Shown one piece after another: positions 1-13,393 of a stretch of 64,000 nucleotides of DNA (positions within the stretch are counted from its first letter, which is position 1; each line of letters begins with the position of its first letter). The position numbers were made by a program, and so were the translations under genes. Source of the DNA: Schistosoma haematobium (taxonomy: Eukaryota; Platyhelminthes; Trematoda; Strigeidida; Schistosomatidae); contig NC_067196.1 of the NCBI RefSeq assembly GCF_000699445.3, forward strand, positions 22,771,116 to 22,835,115, in the 5' to 3' direction. The notes beneath the pieces are model-generated. The model had not been told where the DNA came from. It did no database searches and saw only the letters and a list, made by a program, of their open reading frames with translations.

Positions 1-604
1 TGCTATGTGTGTTATGTGGATAAGATTTCTCCCTGTCGTTCGTGTATTGTATTCGTAGGAACTGATCTGTTCGTTTGGAGATTGTGTTATGTTATGTCGG
101 AGAGTGTGGTTGTGGTTATGGTTGCGGGTGCTAGGAAGACGGACTGTTGAGAGAGTGTATAATGAGTTATTTTGTTGAGTTGAAAATGAAATGTGGCAGT
201 TGTGATGTATATTTGTTTGGCGGTATTTGTTTTTGATAGTGGAGAAAGGCGTGACAATGTACTGAAACGACGAATGACTGTATGACAAATTGATTGATTG
301 TGTATGGTGACAAGGATGTTTGAAGTTGTGTTTGGTGTTGTTTCTGTTGCATCTGGTGGGAGTTTGTGTGTGTGTGTGTGTGTGTGAAGGTGTGTATATT
401 TGCGACATGTTGTCGGTGAAGGAATACGAGGATTTGTTGTGTATTGGATTTATTTGATTGTACTGACTATGGTTTATGTTGATGAGGTGTGTCGGAGACG
501 TGGGTGACAGTCATGAATGTTGGGTTGTTGTGTGTTTTTGGGTGTTGGTGAATATTGGTGATCGGTTTGATGCGGCATGGTATGTGAGTGAGGTCGATTG
601 TATA

Positions 605-635
<31 letters not shown>

Positions 636-1836
636 GTGTGTGTGTCTGTTGTTGGTTTGTTGAGTGTTTGAATTTGTCTGTTAGTCGAGGTGATTGTTGT
701 GCAAGAGCTCCACATTCCTGGTTGTTGTTCCATGGAATACTAATGACCTTGCGAAATGAATGTTCATCTGTGTTGTTGTGTCTGCCTCTGTGAAAGGGTG
801 CGCGCACACACACAGACGTACATCCAGATAGATAGAGAGACGTCTGACGTTTGATTGTTTATTGCAGAGGATGTTTGCTGTGATGATGAGTGGTCGAATG
901 TGTTGTGTGGTAGGTCATTTCGATGTCTGAGTGTGGTTGATGAGTCAGTTTGCGAATGGATATGGTGAGAGTGTTGTGTTGTGTTGTGTTGTTTGGTTTG
1001 TGATCGTCTAGCGCGATGTTGTTTGTATGATGTAGAGAGCAGTGTTGTTCGTATGATCATGCGATAGCTTGTGTCCGCGTGTAACAATATCAATGTAAGC
1101 ATATATATATATATATATATATATTTCTGTGACGAATGCTGGTTGAATGTGATAACATAATTGTGGTGTGAGTTGTGAGTTGAGTTTTCGTTTAGAGAGT
1201 GTGTGTGTGTGTGTGTTGAGCAGTCGGTTGGTGTTTGCTATGTGTGTTATGTGGATAAGATTTCTCCCTGTCGTTCGTGTATTGTATTCGTAGGAACTGA
1301 TCTGTTCGTTTGGAGATTGTGTTATGTTATGTCGGAGAGTGTGGTTGTGGTTATGGTTGCGGGTGCTAGGAAGACGGACTGTTGAGAGAGTGTATAATGA
1401 GTTATTTTGTTGAGTTGAAAATGAAATGTGGCAGTTGTGATGTATATTTGTTTGGCGGTATTTGTTTTTGATAGTGGAGAAAGGCGTGACAATGTACTGA
1501 AACGACGAATGACTGTATGACAAATTGATTGATTGTGTATGGTGACAAGGATGTTTGAAGTTGTGTTTGGTGTTGTTTCTGTTGCATCTGGTGGGAGTTG
1601 TGTGTGTGTGTGTGTGTGTGTGAAGGTGTGTATATTTGCGACATGTTGTCGGTGAAGGAATACGAGGGATTTGTTGTGTATTGGATTTATTTGATTGTAC
1701 TGACTATGGTTTATGTTGATGAGGTGTGTCGGAGACGTGGGTGACAGTCATGAATGTTGGGTTGTTGTGTGTTTTGGGTGTTGGTGAATATTGGTGATCG
1801 GTTTGATGCGGCATGGTATGTGAGTGAGGTCGATTG

Positions 1837-1881
<45 letters not shown>

Positions 1882-4299
1882 CTGTTGTTGGTTTGTTGAG
1901 TGTTTGAATTTGTCTGTTAGTCGAGGTGATTGTTGTGCAAGAGCTCCACATTCCTGGTTGTTGTTCCATGGAATACTAATGACCTTGCGAAATGAATGTT
2001 CATCTGTGTTGTTGTGTCTGCCTCTGTGAAAGGGTGCGCGCACACACACAGACGTACATCCAGATAGATAGAGAGACGTCTGACGTTTGATTGTTTATTG
2101 CAGAGGATGTTTGCTGTGATGATGAGTGGTCGAATGTGTTGTGTGGTAGGTCATTTCGATGTCTGAGTGTGGTTGATGAGTCAGTTTGCGAATGGATATG
2201 GTGAGAGTGTTGTGTTGTGTTGTGTTGTTTGGTTTGTGATCGTCTAGCGCGATGTTGTTTGTATGATGTAGAGAGCAGTGTTGTTCGTATGATCATGCGA
2301 TAGCTTGTGTCCGCGTGTAACAATATCAATGTAAGCATATATATATATATATATATATTTCTGTGACGAATGCTGGTTGAATGTGATAACATAATTGTGG
2401 TGTGAGTTGTGAGTTGAGTTTTCGTTTAGAGAGTGTGTGTGTGTGTGTTGAGCAGTCGGTTGGTGTTTGCTATGTGTGTTATGTGGATAAGATTTCTCCC
2501 TGTCGTTCGTGTATTGTATTCGTAGGAACTGATCTGTTCGTTTGGAGATTGTGTTATGTTATGTCGGAGAGTGTGGTTGTGGTTATGGTTGCGGGTGCTA
2601 GGAAGACGGACTGTTGAGAGAGTGTATAATGAGTTATTTTGTTGAGTTGAAAATGAAATGTGGCAGTTGTGATGTATATTTGTTTGGCGGTATTTGTTTT
2701 TGATAGTGGAGAAAGGCGTGACAATGTACTGAAACGACGAATGACTGTATGACAAATTGATTGATTGTGTATGGTGACAAGGATGTTTGAAGTTGTGTTT
2801 GGTGTTGTTTCTGTTGCATCTGGTGGGAGTTTGTGTGTGTGTGTGTGTGTGTGAAGGTGTGTATATTTGCGACATGTTGTCGGTGAAGGAATACGAGGGA
2901 TTTGTTGTGTATTGGATTTATTTGATTGTACTGACTATGGTTTATGTTGATGAGGTGTGTCGGAGACGTGGGTGACAGTCATGAATGTTGGGTTGTTGTG
3001 TGTTTTTGGGTGTTGGTGAATATTGGTGATCGGTTTGATGCGGCATGGTATGTGAGTGAGGTCGATTGTATATGTATATATATATATATATATATGTATA
3101 TGTGTGTGTGTGTGTCTGTTGTTGGTTTGTTGAGTGTTTGAATTTGTCTGTTAGTCGAGGTGATTGTTGTGCAAGAGCTCCACATTCCTAGTTGTTGTTC
3201 CATGGAATACTAATGACCTTGCGAAATGAATGTTCATCTGTGTTGTTGTGTCTGCCTCTGTGAAAGGGTGCGCGCACACACACAGACGTACATCCAGATA
3301 GATAGAGAGACGTCTGACGTTTGATTGTTTATTGCAGAGGATGTTTGCTGTGATGATGAGTGGTCGAATGTGTTGTGTGGTAGGTCATTTCGATGTCTGA
3401 GTGTGGTTGATGAGTCAGTTTGCGAATGGATATGGTGAGAGTGTTGTGTTGTGTTGTGTTGTTTGGTTTGTGATCGTCTAGCGCGATGTTGTTTGTATGA
3501 TGTAGAGAGCAGTGTTGTTCGTATGATCATGCGATAGCTTGTGTCCGCGTGTAACAATATCAATGTAAGCATATATATATATATATATTTCTGTGACGAA
3601 TGCTGGTTGAATGTGATAACATAATTGTGGTGTGAGTTGTGAGTTGAGTTTTCGTTTAGAGAGTGTGTGTGTGTGTGTTGAGCAGTCGGTTGGTGTTTGC
3701 TATGTGTGTTATGTGGATAAGATTTCTCCCTGTCGTTCGTGTATTGTATTCGTAGGAACTGATCTGTTCGTTTGGAGATTGTGTTATGTTATGTCGGAGA
3801 GTGTGGTTGTGGTTATGGTTGCGGGTGCTAGGAAGACGGACTGTTGAGAGAGTGTATAATGAGTTATTTTGTTGAGTTGAAAATGAAATGTGGCAGTTGT
3901 GATGTATATTTGTTTGGCGGTATTTGTTTTTGATAGTGGAGAAAGGCGTGACAATGTACTGAAACGACGAATGACTGTATGACAAATTGATTGATTGTGT
4001 ATGGTGACAAGGATGTTTGAAGTTGTGTTTGGTGTTGTTTCTGTTGCATCTGGTGGGAGTTGTGTGTGTGTGTGTGTGTGTGTGAAGGTGTGTATATTTG
4101 CGACATGTTGTCGGTGAAGGAATACGAGGGATTTGTTGTGTATTGGATTTATTTGATTGTACTGACTATGGTTTATGTTGATGAGGTGTGTCGGAGACGT
4201 GGGTGACAGTCATGAATGTTGGGTTGTTGTGTGTTTTTGGGTGTTGGTGAATATTGGTGATCGGTTTGATGCGGCATGGTATGTGAGTGAGGTCGATTG

Positions 4300-4344
<45 letters not shown>

Positions 4345-7300
4345 CTGTTGTTGGTTTGTTGAGTGTTTGAATTTGTCTGTTAGTCGAGGTGATTGTTGTG
4401 CAAGAGCTCCACATTCCTAGTTGTTGTTCCATGGAATACTAATGACCTTGCGAAATGAATGTTCATCTGTGTTGTTGTGTCTGCCTCTGTGAAAGGGTGC
4501 GCGCACACACACAGACGTACATCCAGATAGATAGAGAGACGTCTGACGTTTGATTGTTTATTGCAGAGGATGTTTGCTGTGATGATGAGTGGTCGAATGT
4601 GTTGTGTGGTAGGTCATTTCGATGTCTGAGTGTGGTTGATGAGTCAGTTTGCGAATGGATATGGTGAGAGTGTTGTGTTGTGTTGTGTTGTTTGGTTTGT
4701 GATCGTCTAGCGCGATGTTGTTTGTATGATGTAGAGAGCAGTGTTGTTCGTATGATCATGCGATAGCTTGTGTCCGCGTGTAACAATATCAATGTAAGCA
4801 TATATATATATATATATATTTCTGTGACGAATGCTGGTTGAATGTGATAACATAATTGTGGTGTGAGTTGTGAGTTGAGTTTTCGTTTAGAGAGTGTGTG
4901 TGTGTGTGTTGAGCAGTCGGTTGGTGTTTGCTATGTGTGTTATGTGGATAAGATTTCTCCCTGTCGTTCGTGTATTGTATTCGTAGGAACTGATCTGTTC
5001 GTTTGGAGATTGTGTTATGTTATGTCGGAGAGTGTGGTTGTGGTTATGGTTGCGGGTGCTAGGAAGACGGACTGTTGAGAGAGTGTATAATGAGTTATTT
5101 TGTTGAGTTGAAAATGAAATGTGGCAGTTGTGATGTATATTTGTTTGGCGGTATTTGTTTTTGATAGTGGAGAAAGGCGTGACAATGTACTGAAACGACG
5201 AATGACTGTATGACAAATTGATTGATTGTGTATGGTGACAAGGATGTTTGAAGTTGTGTTTGGTGTTGTTTCTGTTGCATCTGGTGGGAGTTTGTGTGTG
5301 TGTGTGTGTGTGTGAAGGTGTGTATATTTGCGACATGTTGTCGGTGAAGGAATACGAGGATTTGTTGTGTATTGGATTTATTTGATTGTACTGACTATGG
5401 TTTATGTTGATGAGGTGTGTCGGAGACGTGGGTGACAGTCATGAATGTTGGGTTGTTGTGTGTTTTTGGGTGTTGGTGAATATTGGTGATCGGTTTGATG
5501 CGGCATGGTATGTGAGTGAGGTCGATTGTATATGTATATATATATATATATATATGTATATATGTGTGTGTGTGTCTGTTGTTGGTTTGTTGAGTGTTTG
5601 AATTTGTCTGTTAGTCGAGGTGATTGTTGTGCAAGAGCTCCACATTCCTAGTTGTTGTTCCATGGAATACTAATGACCTTGCGAAATGAATGTTCATCTG
5701 TGTTGTTGTGTCTGCCTCTGTGAAAGGGTGCGCGCACACACACAGACGTACATCCAGATAGATAGAGAGACGTCTGACGTTTGATTGTTTATTGCAGAGG
5801 ATGTTTGCTGTGATGATGAGTGGTCGAATGTGTTGTGTGGTAGGTCATTTCGATGTCTGAGTGTGGTTGATGAGTCAGTTTGCGAATGGATATGGTGAGA
5901 GTGTTGTGTTGTGTTGTGTTGTTTGGTTTGTGATCGTCTAGCGCGATGTTGTTTGTATGATGTAGAGAGCAGTGTTGTTCGTATGATCATGCGATAGCTT
6001 GTGTCCGCGTGTAACAATATCAATGTAAGCATATATATATATATATATATATTCTGTGACGAATGCTGGTTGAATGTGATAACATAATTGTGGTGTGAGT
6101 TGTGAGTTGAGTTTTCGTTTAGAGAGTGTGTGTGTGTGTGTTGAGCAGTCGGTTGGTGTTTGCTATGTGTGTTATGTGGATAAGATTTCTCCCTGTCGTT
6201 CGTGTATTGTATTCGTAGGAACTGATCTGTTCGTTTGGAGATTGTGTTATGTTATGTCGGAGAGTGTGGTTGTGGTTATGGTTGCGGGTGCTAGGAAGAC
6301 GGACTGTTGAGAGAGTGTATAATGAGTTATTTTGTTGAGTTGAAAATGAAATGTGGCAGTTGTGATGTATATTTGTTTGGCGGTATTTGTTTTTGATAGT
6401 GGAGAAAGGCGTGACAATGTACTGAAACGACGAATGACTGTATGACAAATTGATTGATTGTGTATGGTGACAAGGATGTTTGAAGTTGTGTTTGGTGTTG
6501 TTTCTGTTGCATCTGGTGGGAGTTTGTGTGTGTGTGTGTGTGTGTGTGAAGGTGTGTATATTTGCGACATGTTGTCGGTGAAGGAATACGAGGGATTTGT
6601 TGTGTATTGGATTTATTTGATTGTACTGACTATGGTTTATGTTGATGAGGTGTGTCGGAGACGTGGGTGACAGTCATGAATGTTGGGTTGTTGTGTGTTT
6701 TTGGGTGTTGGTGAATATTGGTGATCGGTTTGATGCGGCATGGTATGTGAGTGAGGTCGATTGTATATGTATATATATATATATATATATGTATATGTGT
6801 GTGTGTGTGTCTGTTGTTGGTTTGTTGAGTGTTTGAATTTGTCTGTTAGTCGAGGTGATTGTTGTGCAAGAGCTCCACATTCCTAGTTGTTGTTCCATGG
6901 AATACTAATGACCTTGCGAAATGAATGTTCATCTGTGTTGTTGTGTCTGCCTCTGTGAAAGGGTGCGCGCACACACACAGACGTACATCCAGATAGATAG
7001 AGAGACGTCTGACGTTTGATTGTTTATTGCAGAGGATGTTTGCTGTGATGATGAGTGGTCGAATGTGTTGTGTGGTAGGTCATTTCGATGTCTGAGTGTG
7101 GTTGATGAGTCAGTTTGCGAATGGATATGGTGAGAGTGTTGTGTTGTGTTGTGTTGTTTGGTTTGTGATCGTCTAGCGCGATGTTGTTTGTATGATGTAG
7201 AGAGCAGTGTTGTTCGTATGATCATGCGATAGCTTGTGTCCGCGTGTAACAATATCAATGTAAGCATATATATATATATATATATTTCTGTGACGAATGC

Positions 7301-10300
7301 TGGTTGAATGTGATAACATAATTGTGGTGTGAGTTGTGAGTTGAGTTTTCGTTTAGAGAGTGTGTGTGTGTGTGTGTTGAGCAGTCGGTTGGTGTTTGCT
7401 ATGTGTGTTATGTGGATAAGATTTCTCCCTGTCGTTCGTGTATTGTATTCGTAGGAACTGATCTGTTCGTTTGGAGATTGTGTTATGTTATGTCGGAGAG
7501 TGTGGTTGTGGTTATGGTTGCGGGTGCTAGGAAGACGGACTGTTGAGAGAGTGTATAATGAGTTATTTTGTTGAGTTGAAAATGAAATGTGGCAGTTGTG
7601 ATGTATATTTGTTTGGCGGTATTTGTTTTTGATAGTGGAGAAAGGCGTGACAATGTACTGAAACGACGAATGACTGTATGACAAATTGATTGATTGTGTA
7701 TGGTGACAAGGATGTTTGAAGTTGTGTTTGGTGTTGTTTCTGTTGCATCTGGTGGGAGTTTGTGTGTGTGTGTGTGTGTGTGTGAAGGTGTGTATATTTG
7801 CGACATGTTGTCGGTGAAGGAATACGAGGGATTTGTTGTGTATTGGATTTATTTGATTGTACTGACTATGGTTTATGTTGATGAGGTGTGTCGGAGACGT
7901 GGGTGACAGTCATGAATGTTGGGTTGTTGTGTGTTTTTGGGTGTTGGTGAATATTGGTGATCGGTTTGATGCGGCATGGTATGTGAGTGAGGTCGATTGT
8001 ATATGTATATATATATGTATATATATATGTGTGTGTGTGTTGTTGGTTTGTTGAGTGTTTGAATTTGTCTGTTAGTCGAGGTGATTGTTGTGCAAGAGGT
8101 CCACATTCCTAGTTGTTGTTCCATGGAATACTAATGACCTTGCGAAATGAATGTTCATCTGTGTTGTTGTGTCTGCCTCTGTGAAAGGGTGCGCGCACAC
8201 ACACAGACGTACATCCAGATAGATAGAGAGACGTCTGACGTTTGATTGTTTATTGCAGAGGATGTTTGCTGTGATGATGAGTGGTCGAATGTGTTGTGTG
8301 GTAGGTCATTTCGATGTCTGAGTGTGGTTGATGAGTCAGTTTGCGAATGGATATGGTGAGAGTGTTGTGTTGTGTTGTGTTGTTTGGTTTGTGATCGTCT
8401 AGCGCGATGTTGTTTGTATGATGTAGAGAGCAGTGTTGTTCGTATGATCATGCGATAGCTTGTGTCCGCGTGTAACAATATCAATGTAAGCATATATATA
8501 TATATATTTCTGTGACGAATGCTGGTTGAATGTGATAACATAATTGTGGTGTGAGTTGTGAGTTGAGTTTTCGTTTAGAGAGTGTGTGTGTGTGTGTTGA
8601 GCAGTCGGTTGGTGTTTGCTATGTGTGTTATGTGGATAAGATTTCTCCCTGTCGTTCGTGTATTGTATTCGTAGGAACTGATCTGTTCGTTTGGAGATTG
8701 TGTTATGTTATGTCGGAGAGTGTGGTTGTGGTTATGGTTGCGGGTGCTAGGAAGACGGACTGTTGAGAGAGTGTATAATGAGTTATTTTGTTGAGTTGAA
8801 AATGAAATGTGGCAGTTGTGATGTATATTTGTTTGGTGGTATTTGTTTTTGATAGTGGAGAAAGGCGTGACAATGTACTGAAACGACGAATGACTGTATG
8901 ACAAATTGATTGATTGTGTATGGTGACAAGAATGTTTGAAGTTGTGTTTGGTGTTGTTTCTGTTGCATCTGGTGGGAGTTTGTGTGTGTGTGTGTGTGTG
9001 AAGGTGTGTATATTTGCGACATGTTGTCGGTGAAGGAATACGAGGGATTTGTTGTGTATTGGATTTATTTGATTGTACTGACTATGGTTTATGTTGATGA
9101 GGTGTGTCGGAGACGTGGGTGACAGTCATGAATGTTGGGTTGTTGTGTGTTTTTGGGTGTTGGTGAATATTGGTGATCGGTTTGATGCGGCATGGTATGT
9201 GAGTGAGGTCGATTGTATATGTATATATATATATATAGATATGTATATGTGTGTGTGTGTGTCTGTTGTTGGTTTGTTGAGTGTTTGAATTTGTCTGTTA
9301 GTCGAGGTGATTGTTGTGCAAGAGCTCCACATTCCTAGTTGTTGTTCCATGGAATACTAATGACCTTGCGAAATGAATGTTCATCTGTGTTGTTGTGTCT
9401 GCCTCTGTGAAAGGGTGCGCGCACACACACAGACGTACATCCAGATAGATAGAGAGACGTCTGACGTTTGATTGTTTATTGCAGAGGATGTTTGCTGTGA
9501 TGATGAGTGGTCGAATGTGTTGTGTGGTAGGTCATTTCGATGTCTGAGTGTGGTTGATGAGTCAGTTTGCGAATGGATATGGTGAGAGTGTTGTGTTGTG
9601 TTGTGTTGTTTGGTTTGTGATCGTCTAGCGCGATGTTGTTTGTATGATGTAGAGAGCAGTGTTGTTCGTATGATCATGCGATAGCTTGTGTCCGCGTGTA
9701 ACAATATCAATGTAAGCATATATATATATATATATTTCTGTGACGAATGCTGGTTGAATGTGATAACATAATTGTGGTGTGAGTTGTGAGTTGAGTTTTC
9801 GTTTAGAGAGTGTGTGTGTGTGTGTGTTGAGCAGTCGGTTGGTGTTTGCTATGTGTGTTATGTGGATAAGATTTCTCCCTGTCGTTCGTGTATTGTATTC
9901 GTAGGAACTGATCTGTTCGTTTGGAGATTGTGTTATGTTATGTCGGAGAGTGTGGTTGTGGTTATGGTTGCGGGTGCTAGGAAGACGGACTGTTGAGAGA
10001 GTGTATAATGAGTTATTTTGTTGAGTTGAAAATGAAATGTGGCAGTTGTGATGTATATTTGTTTGGCGGTATTTGTTTTTGATAGTGGAGAAAGGCGTGA
10101 CAATGTACTGAAACGACGAATGACTGTATGACAAATTGATTGATTGTGTATGGTGACAAGGATGTTTGAAGTTGTGTTTGGTGTTGTTTCTGTTGCATCT
10201 GGTGGGAGTTTGTGTGTGTGTGTGTGTGTGTGTGAAGGTGTGTATATTTGCGACATGTTGTCGGTGAAGGAATACGAGGGATTTGTTGTGTATTGGATTT

Positions 10301-11433
10301 ATTTGATTGTACTGACTATGGTTTATGTTGATGAGGTGTGTCGGAGACGTGGGTGACAGTCATGAATGTTGGGTTGTTGTGTGTTTTTGGGTGTTGGTGA
10401 ATATTGGTGATCGGTTTGATGCGGCATGGTATGTGAGTGAGGTCGATTGTATATGTATATATATATATGTATATATGTATATGTGTGTGTGTGTCTGTTG
10501 TTGGTTTGTTGAGTGTTTGAATTTGTCTGTTAGTCGAGGTGATTGTTGTGCAAGAGCTCCACATTCCTAGTTGTTGTTCCATGGAATACTAATGACCTTG
10601 CGAAATGAATGTTCATCTGTGTTGTTGTGTCTGCCTCTGTGAAAGGGTGCGCGCACACACACAGACGTACATCCAGATAGATAGAGAGACGTCTGACGTT
10701 TGATTGTTTATTGCAGAGGATGTTTGCTGTGATGATGAGTGGTCGAATGTGTTGTGTGGTAGGTCATTTCGATGTCTGAGTGTGGTTGATGAGTCAGTTT
10801 GCGAATGGATATGGTGAGAGTGTTGTGTTGTGTTGTTTGGTTTGTGATCGTCTAGCGCGATGTTGTTTGTATGATGTAGAGAGCAGTGTTGTTCGTATGA
10901 TCATGCGATAGCTTGTGTCCGCGTGTAACAATATCAATGTAAGCATATATATATATATATATTTCTGTGACGAATGCTGGTTGAATGTGATAACATAATT
11001 GTGGTGTGAGTTGTGAGTTGAGTTTTCGTTTAGAGAGTGTGTGTGTGTGTGTGTTGAGCAGTCGGTTGGTGTTTGCTATGTGTGTTATGTGGATAAGATT
11101 TCTCCCTGTCGTTCGTGTATTGTATTCGTAGGAACTGATCTGTTCGTTTGGAGATTGTGTTATGTTATGTCGGAGAGTGTGGTTGTGGTTATGGTTGCGG
11201 GTGCTAGGAAGACGGACTGTTGAGAGAGTGTATAATGAGTTATTTTGTTGAGTTGAAAATGAAATGTGGCAGTTGTGATGTATATTTGTTTGGCGGTATT
11301 TGTTTTTGATAGTGGAGAAAGGCGTGACAATGTACTGAAACGACGAATGACTGTATGACAAATTGATTGATTGTGTATGGTGACAAGGATGTTTGAAGTT
11401 GTGTTTGGTGTTGTTTCTGTTGCATGTGGTGGG

Positions 11434-11465
<32 letters not shown>

Positions 11466-13393
11466 AAGGTGTGTATATTTGCGACATGTTGTCGGTGAAG
11501 GAATACGAGGGATTTGTTGTGTATTGGATTTATTTGATTGTACTGACTATGGTTTATGTTGATGAGGTGTGTCGGAGACGTGGGTGACAGTCATGAATGT
11601 TGGGTTGTTGTGTGTTTTTGGGTGTTGGTGAATATTGGTGATCGGTTTGATGCGGCATGGTATGTGAGTGAGGTCGATTGTATATGTATATGTTTATATA
11701 TATTTATATGTATATGTGTGTGTGTGTCTGTTGTTGGTTTGTTGAGTGTTTGAATTTGTCTGTTAGTCGAGGTGATTGTTGTGCAAGAGCTCCACATTCC
11801 TAGTTGTTGTTCCATGGAATACTAATGACCTTGCGAAATGAATGTTCATCTGTGTTGTTGTGTCTGCCTCTGTGAAAGGGTGCGCGCACACACACAGACG
11901 TACATCCAGATAGATAGAGAGACGTCTGACGTTTGATTGTTTATTGCAGAGGATGTTTGCTGTGATGATGAGTGGTCGAATGTGTTGTGTGGTAGGTCAT
12001 TTCGATGTCTGAGTGTGGTTGATGAGTCAGTTTGCGAATGGATATGGTGAGAGTGTTGTGTTGTGTTGTGTTGTTTGGTTTGTGATCGTCTAGCGCGATG
12101 TTGTTTGTATGATGTAGAGAGCAGTGTTGTTCGTATGATCATGCGATAGCTTGTGTCCGCGTGTAACAATATCAATGTAAGCATATATATATATATATAT
12201 ATTATCTGTGACGAATGCTGGTTGAATGTGATAACATAATTGTGGTGTGAGTTGTGAGTTGAGTTTTCGTTTAGAGAGTGTGTGTGTGTGTGTGTTGAGC
12301 AGTCGGTTGGTGTTTGCTATGTGTGTTATGTGGATAAGATTTCTCCCTGTCGTTCGTGTATTGTATTCGTAGGAACTGATCTGTTCGTTTGGAGATTGTG
12401 TTATGTTATGTCGGAGAGTGTGGTTGTGGTTATGGTTGCGGGTGCTAGGAAGACGGACTGTTGAGAGAGTGTATAATGAGTTATTTTGTTGAGTTGAAAA
12501 TGAAATGTGGCAGTTGTGATGTATATTTGTTTGGCGGTATTTGTTTTTGATAGTGGAGAAAGGCGTGACAATGTACTGAAACGACGAATGACTGTATGAC
12601 AAATTGATTGATTGTGTATGGTGACAAGGATGTTTGAAGTTGTGTTTGGTGTTGTTTCTGTTGCATCTGGTGGGAGTTTGTGTGTGTGTGTGTGTGAAGG
12701 TGTGTATATTTGCGACATGTTGTCGGTGAAGGAATACGAGGGATTTGTTGTGTATTGGATTTATTTGATTGTACTGACTATGGTTTATGTTGATGAGGTG
12801 TGTCGGAGACGTGGGTGACAGTCATGAATGTTGGGTTGTTGTGTGTTTTTGGGTGTTGGTGAATATTGGTGATCGGTTTGATGCGGCATGGTATGTGAGT
12901 GAGGTCGATTATATATTTATATATATATATATAGATATGTATATGTGTGTGTGTGTCTGTTGTTGGTTTGTTGAGTGTTTGAATTTGTCTGTTAGTCGAG
13001 GTGATTGTTGTGCAAGAGCTCCACATTCCTGGTTGTTGTTCCATGGAATACTAATGACCTTGCGAAATGAATGTTCATCTGTGTTGTTGTGTCTGCCTCT
13101 GTGAAAGGGTGCGCGCACACACACAGACGTACATCCAGATAGATAGAGAGACGTCTGACGTTTGATTGTTTATTGCAGAGGATGTTTGCTGTGATGATGA
13201 GTGGTCGAATGTGTTGTGTGGTAGGTCATTTCGATGTCTGAGTGTGGTTGATGAGTCAGTTTGCGAATGGATATGGTGAGAGTGTTGTGTTGTGTTGTGT
13301 TGTTTGGTTTGTGATCGTCTAGCGCGATGTTGTTTGTATGATGTAGAGAGCAGTGTTGTTCGTATGATCATGCGATAGCTGGTGTCCGCGTGT
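1..13393. repeat. 1.23-kb tandem satellite array, about 10.9 units, cut off at left edge
   Basis: A fixed landmark (the start of 'tctgcctctgtgaaaggg') recurs at 781, 2017, 3251, 4480, 5711, 6946, 8172, 9398, 10630, 11863 and 13092, so spacings run from 1226 to 1236 bp. Units are almost identical. Length differences come almost entirely from four microsatellites per unit; in the first full unit these are a TG run near 363-386, a TA/TG compound near 604-647, a TA run near 1101-1124 and a TG run near 1199-1216. The + strand is very rich in G and T. Each unit has a short palindrome (GTGCGCGCAC) just after the landmark. The last unit stops at 13393, where a LINE begins. Long reading frames on the C/A strand recur in each unit only because that strand has few stop codons. 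I cannot match the unit to a named satellite; female-specific W-chromosome satellites of schistosomes are a possible relation, by inference only. Confidence 0.95.

Noticed and set aside
1..13393. Long open frames (up to 251 codons) on the C/A-rich strand of the satellite
   Set aside because: They change with microsatellite length between near-identical units, are low in complexity (runs of His-Thr and Ile-Tyr) and arise because the strand has few T-starting stops.
1..13393. Telomeric or subtelomeric repeat, because of the TG-rich strand
   Set aside because: No TTAGGG-type tandem repeat is present; the unit is 1.23 kb and complex.
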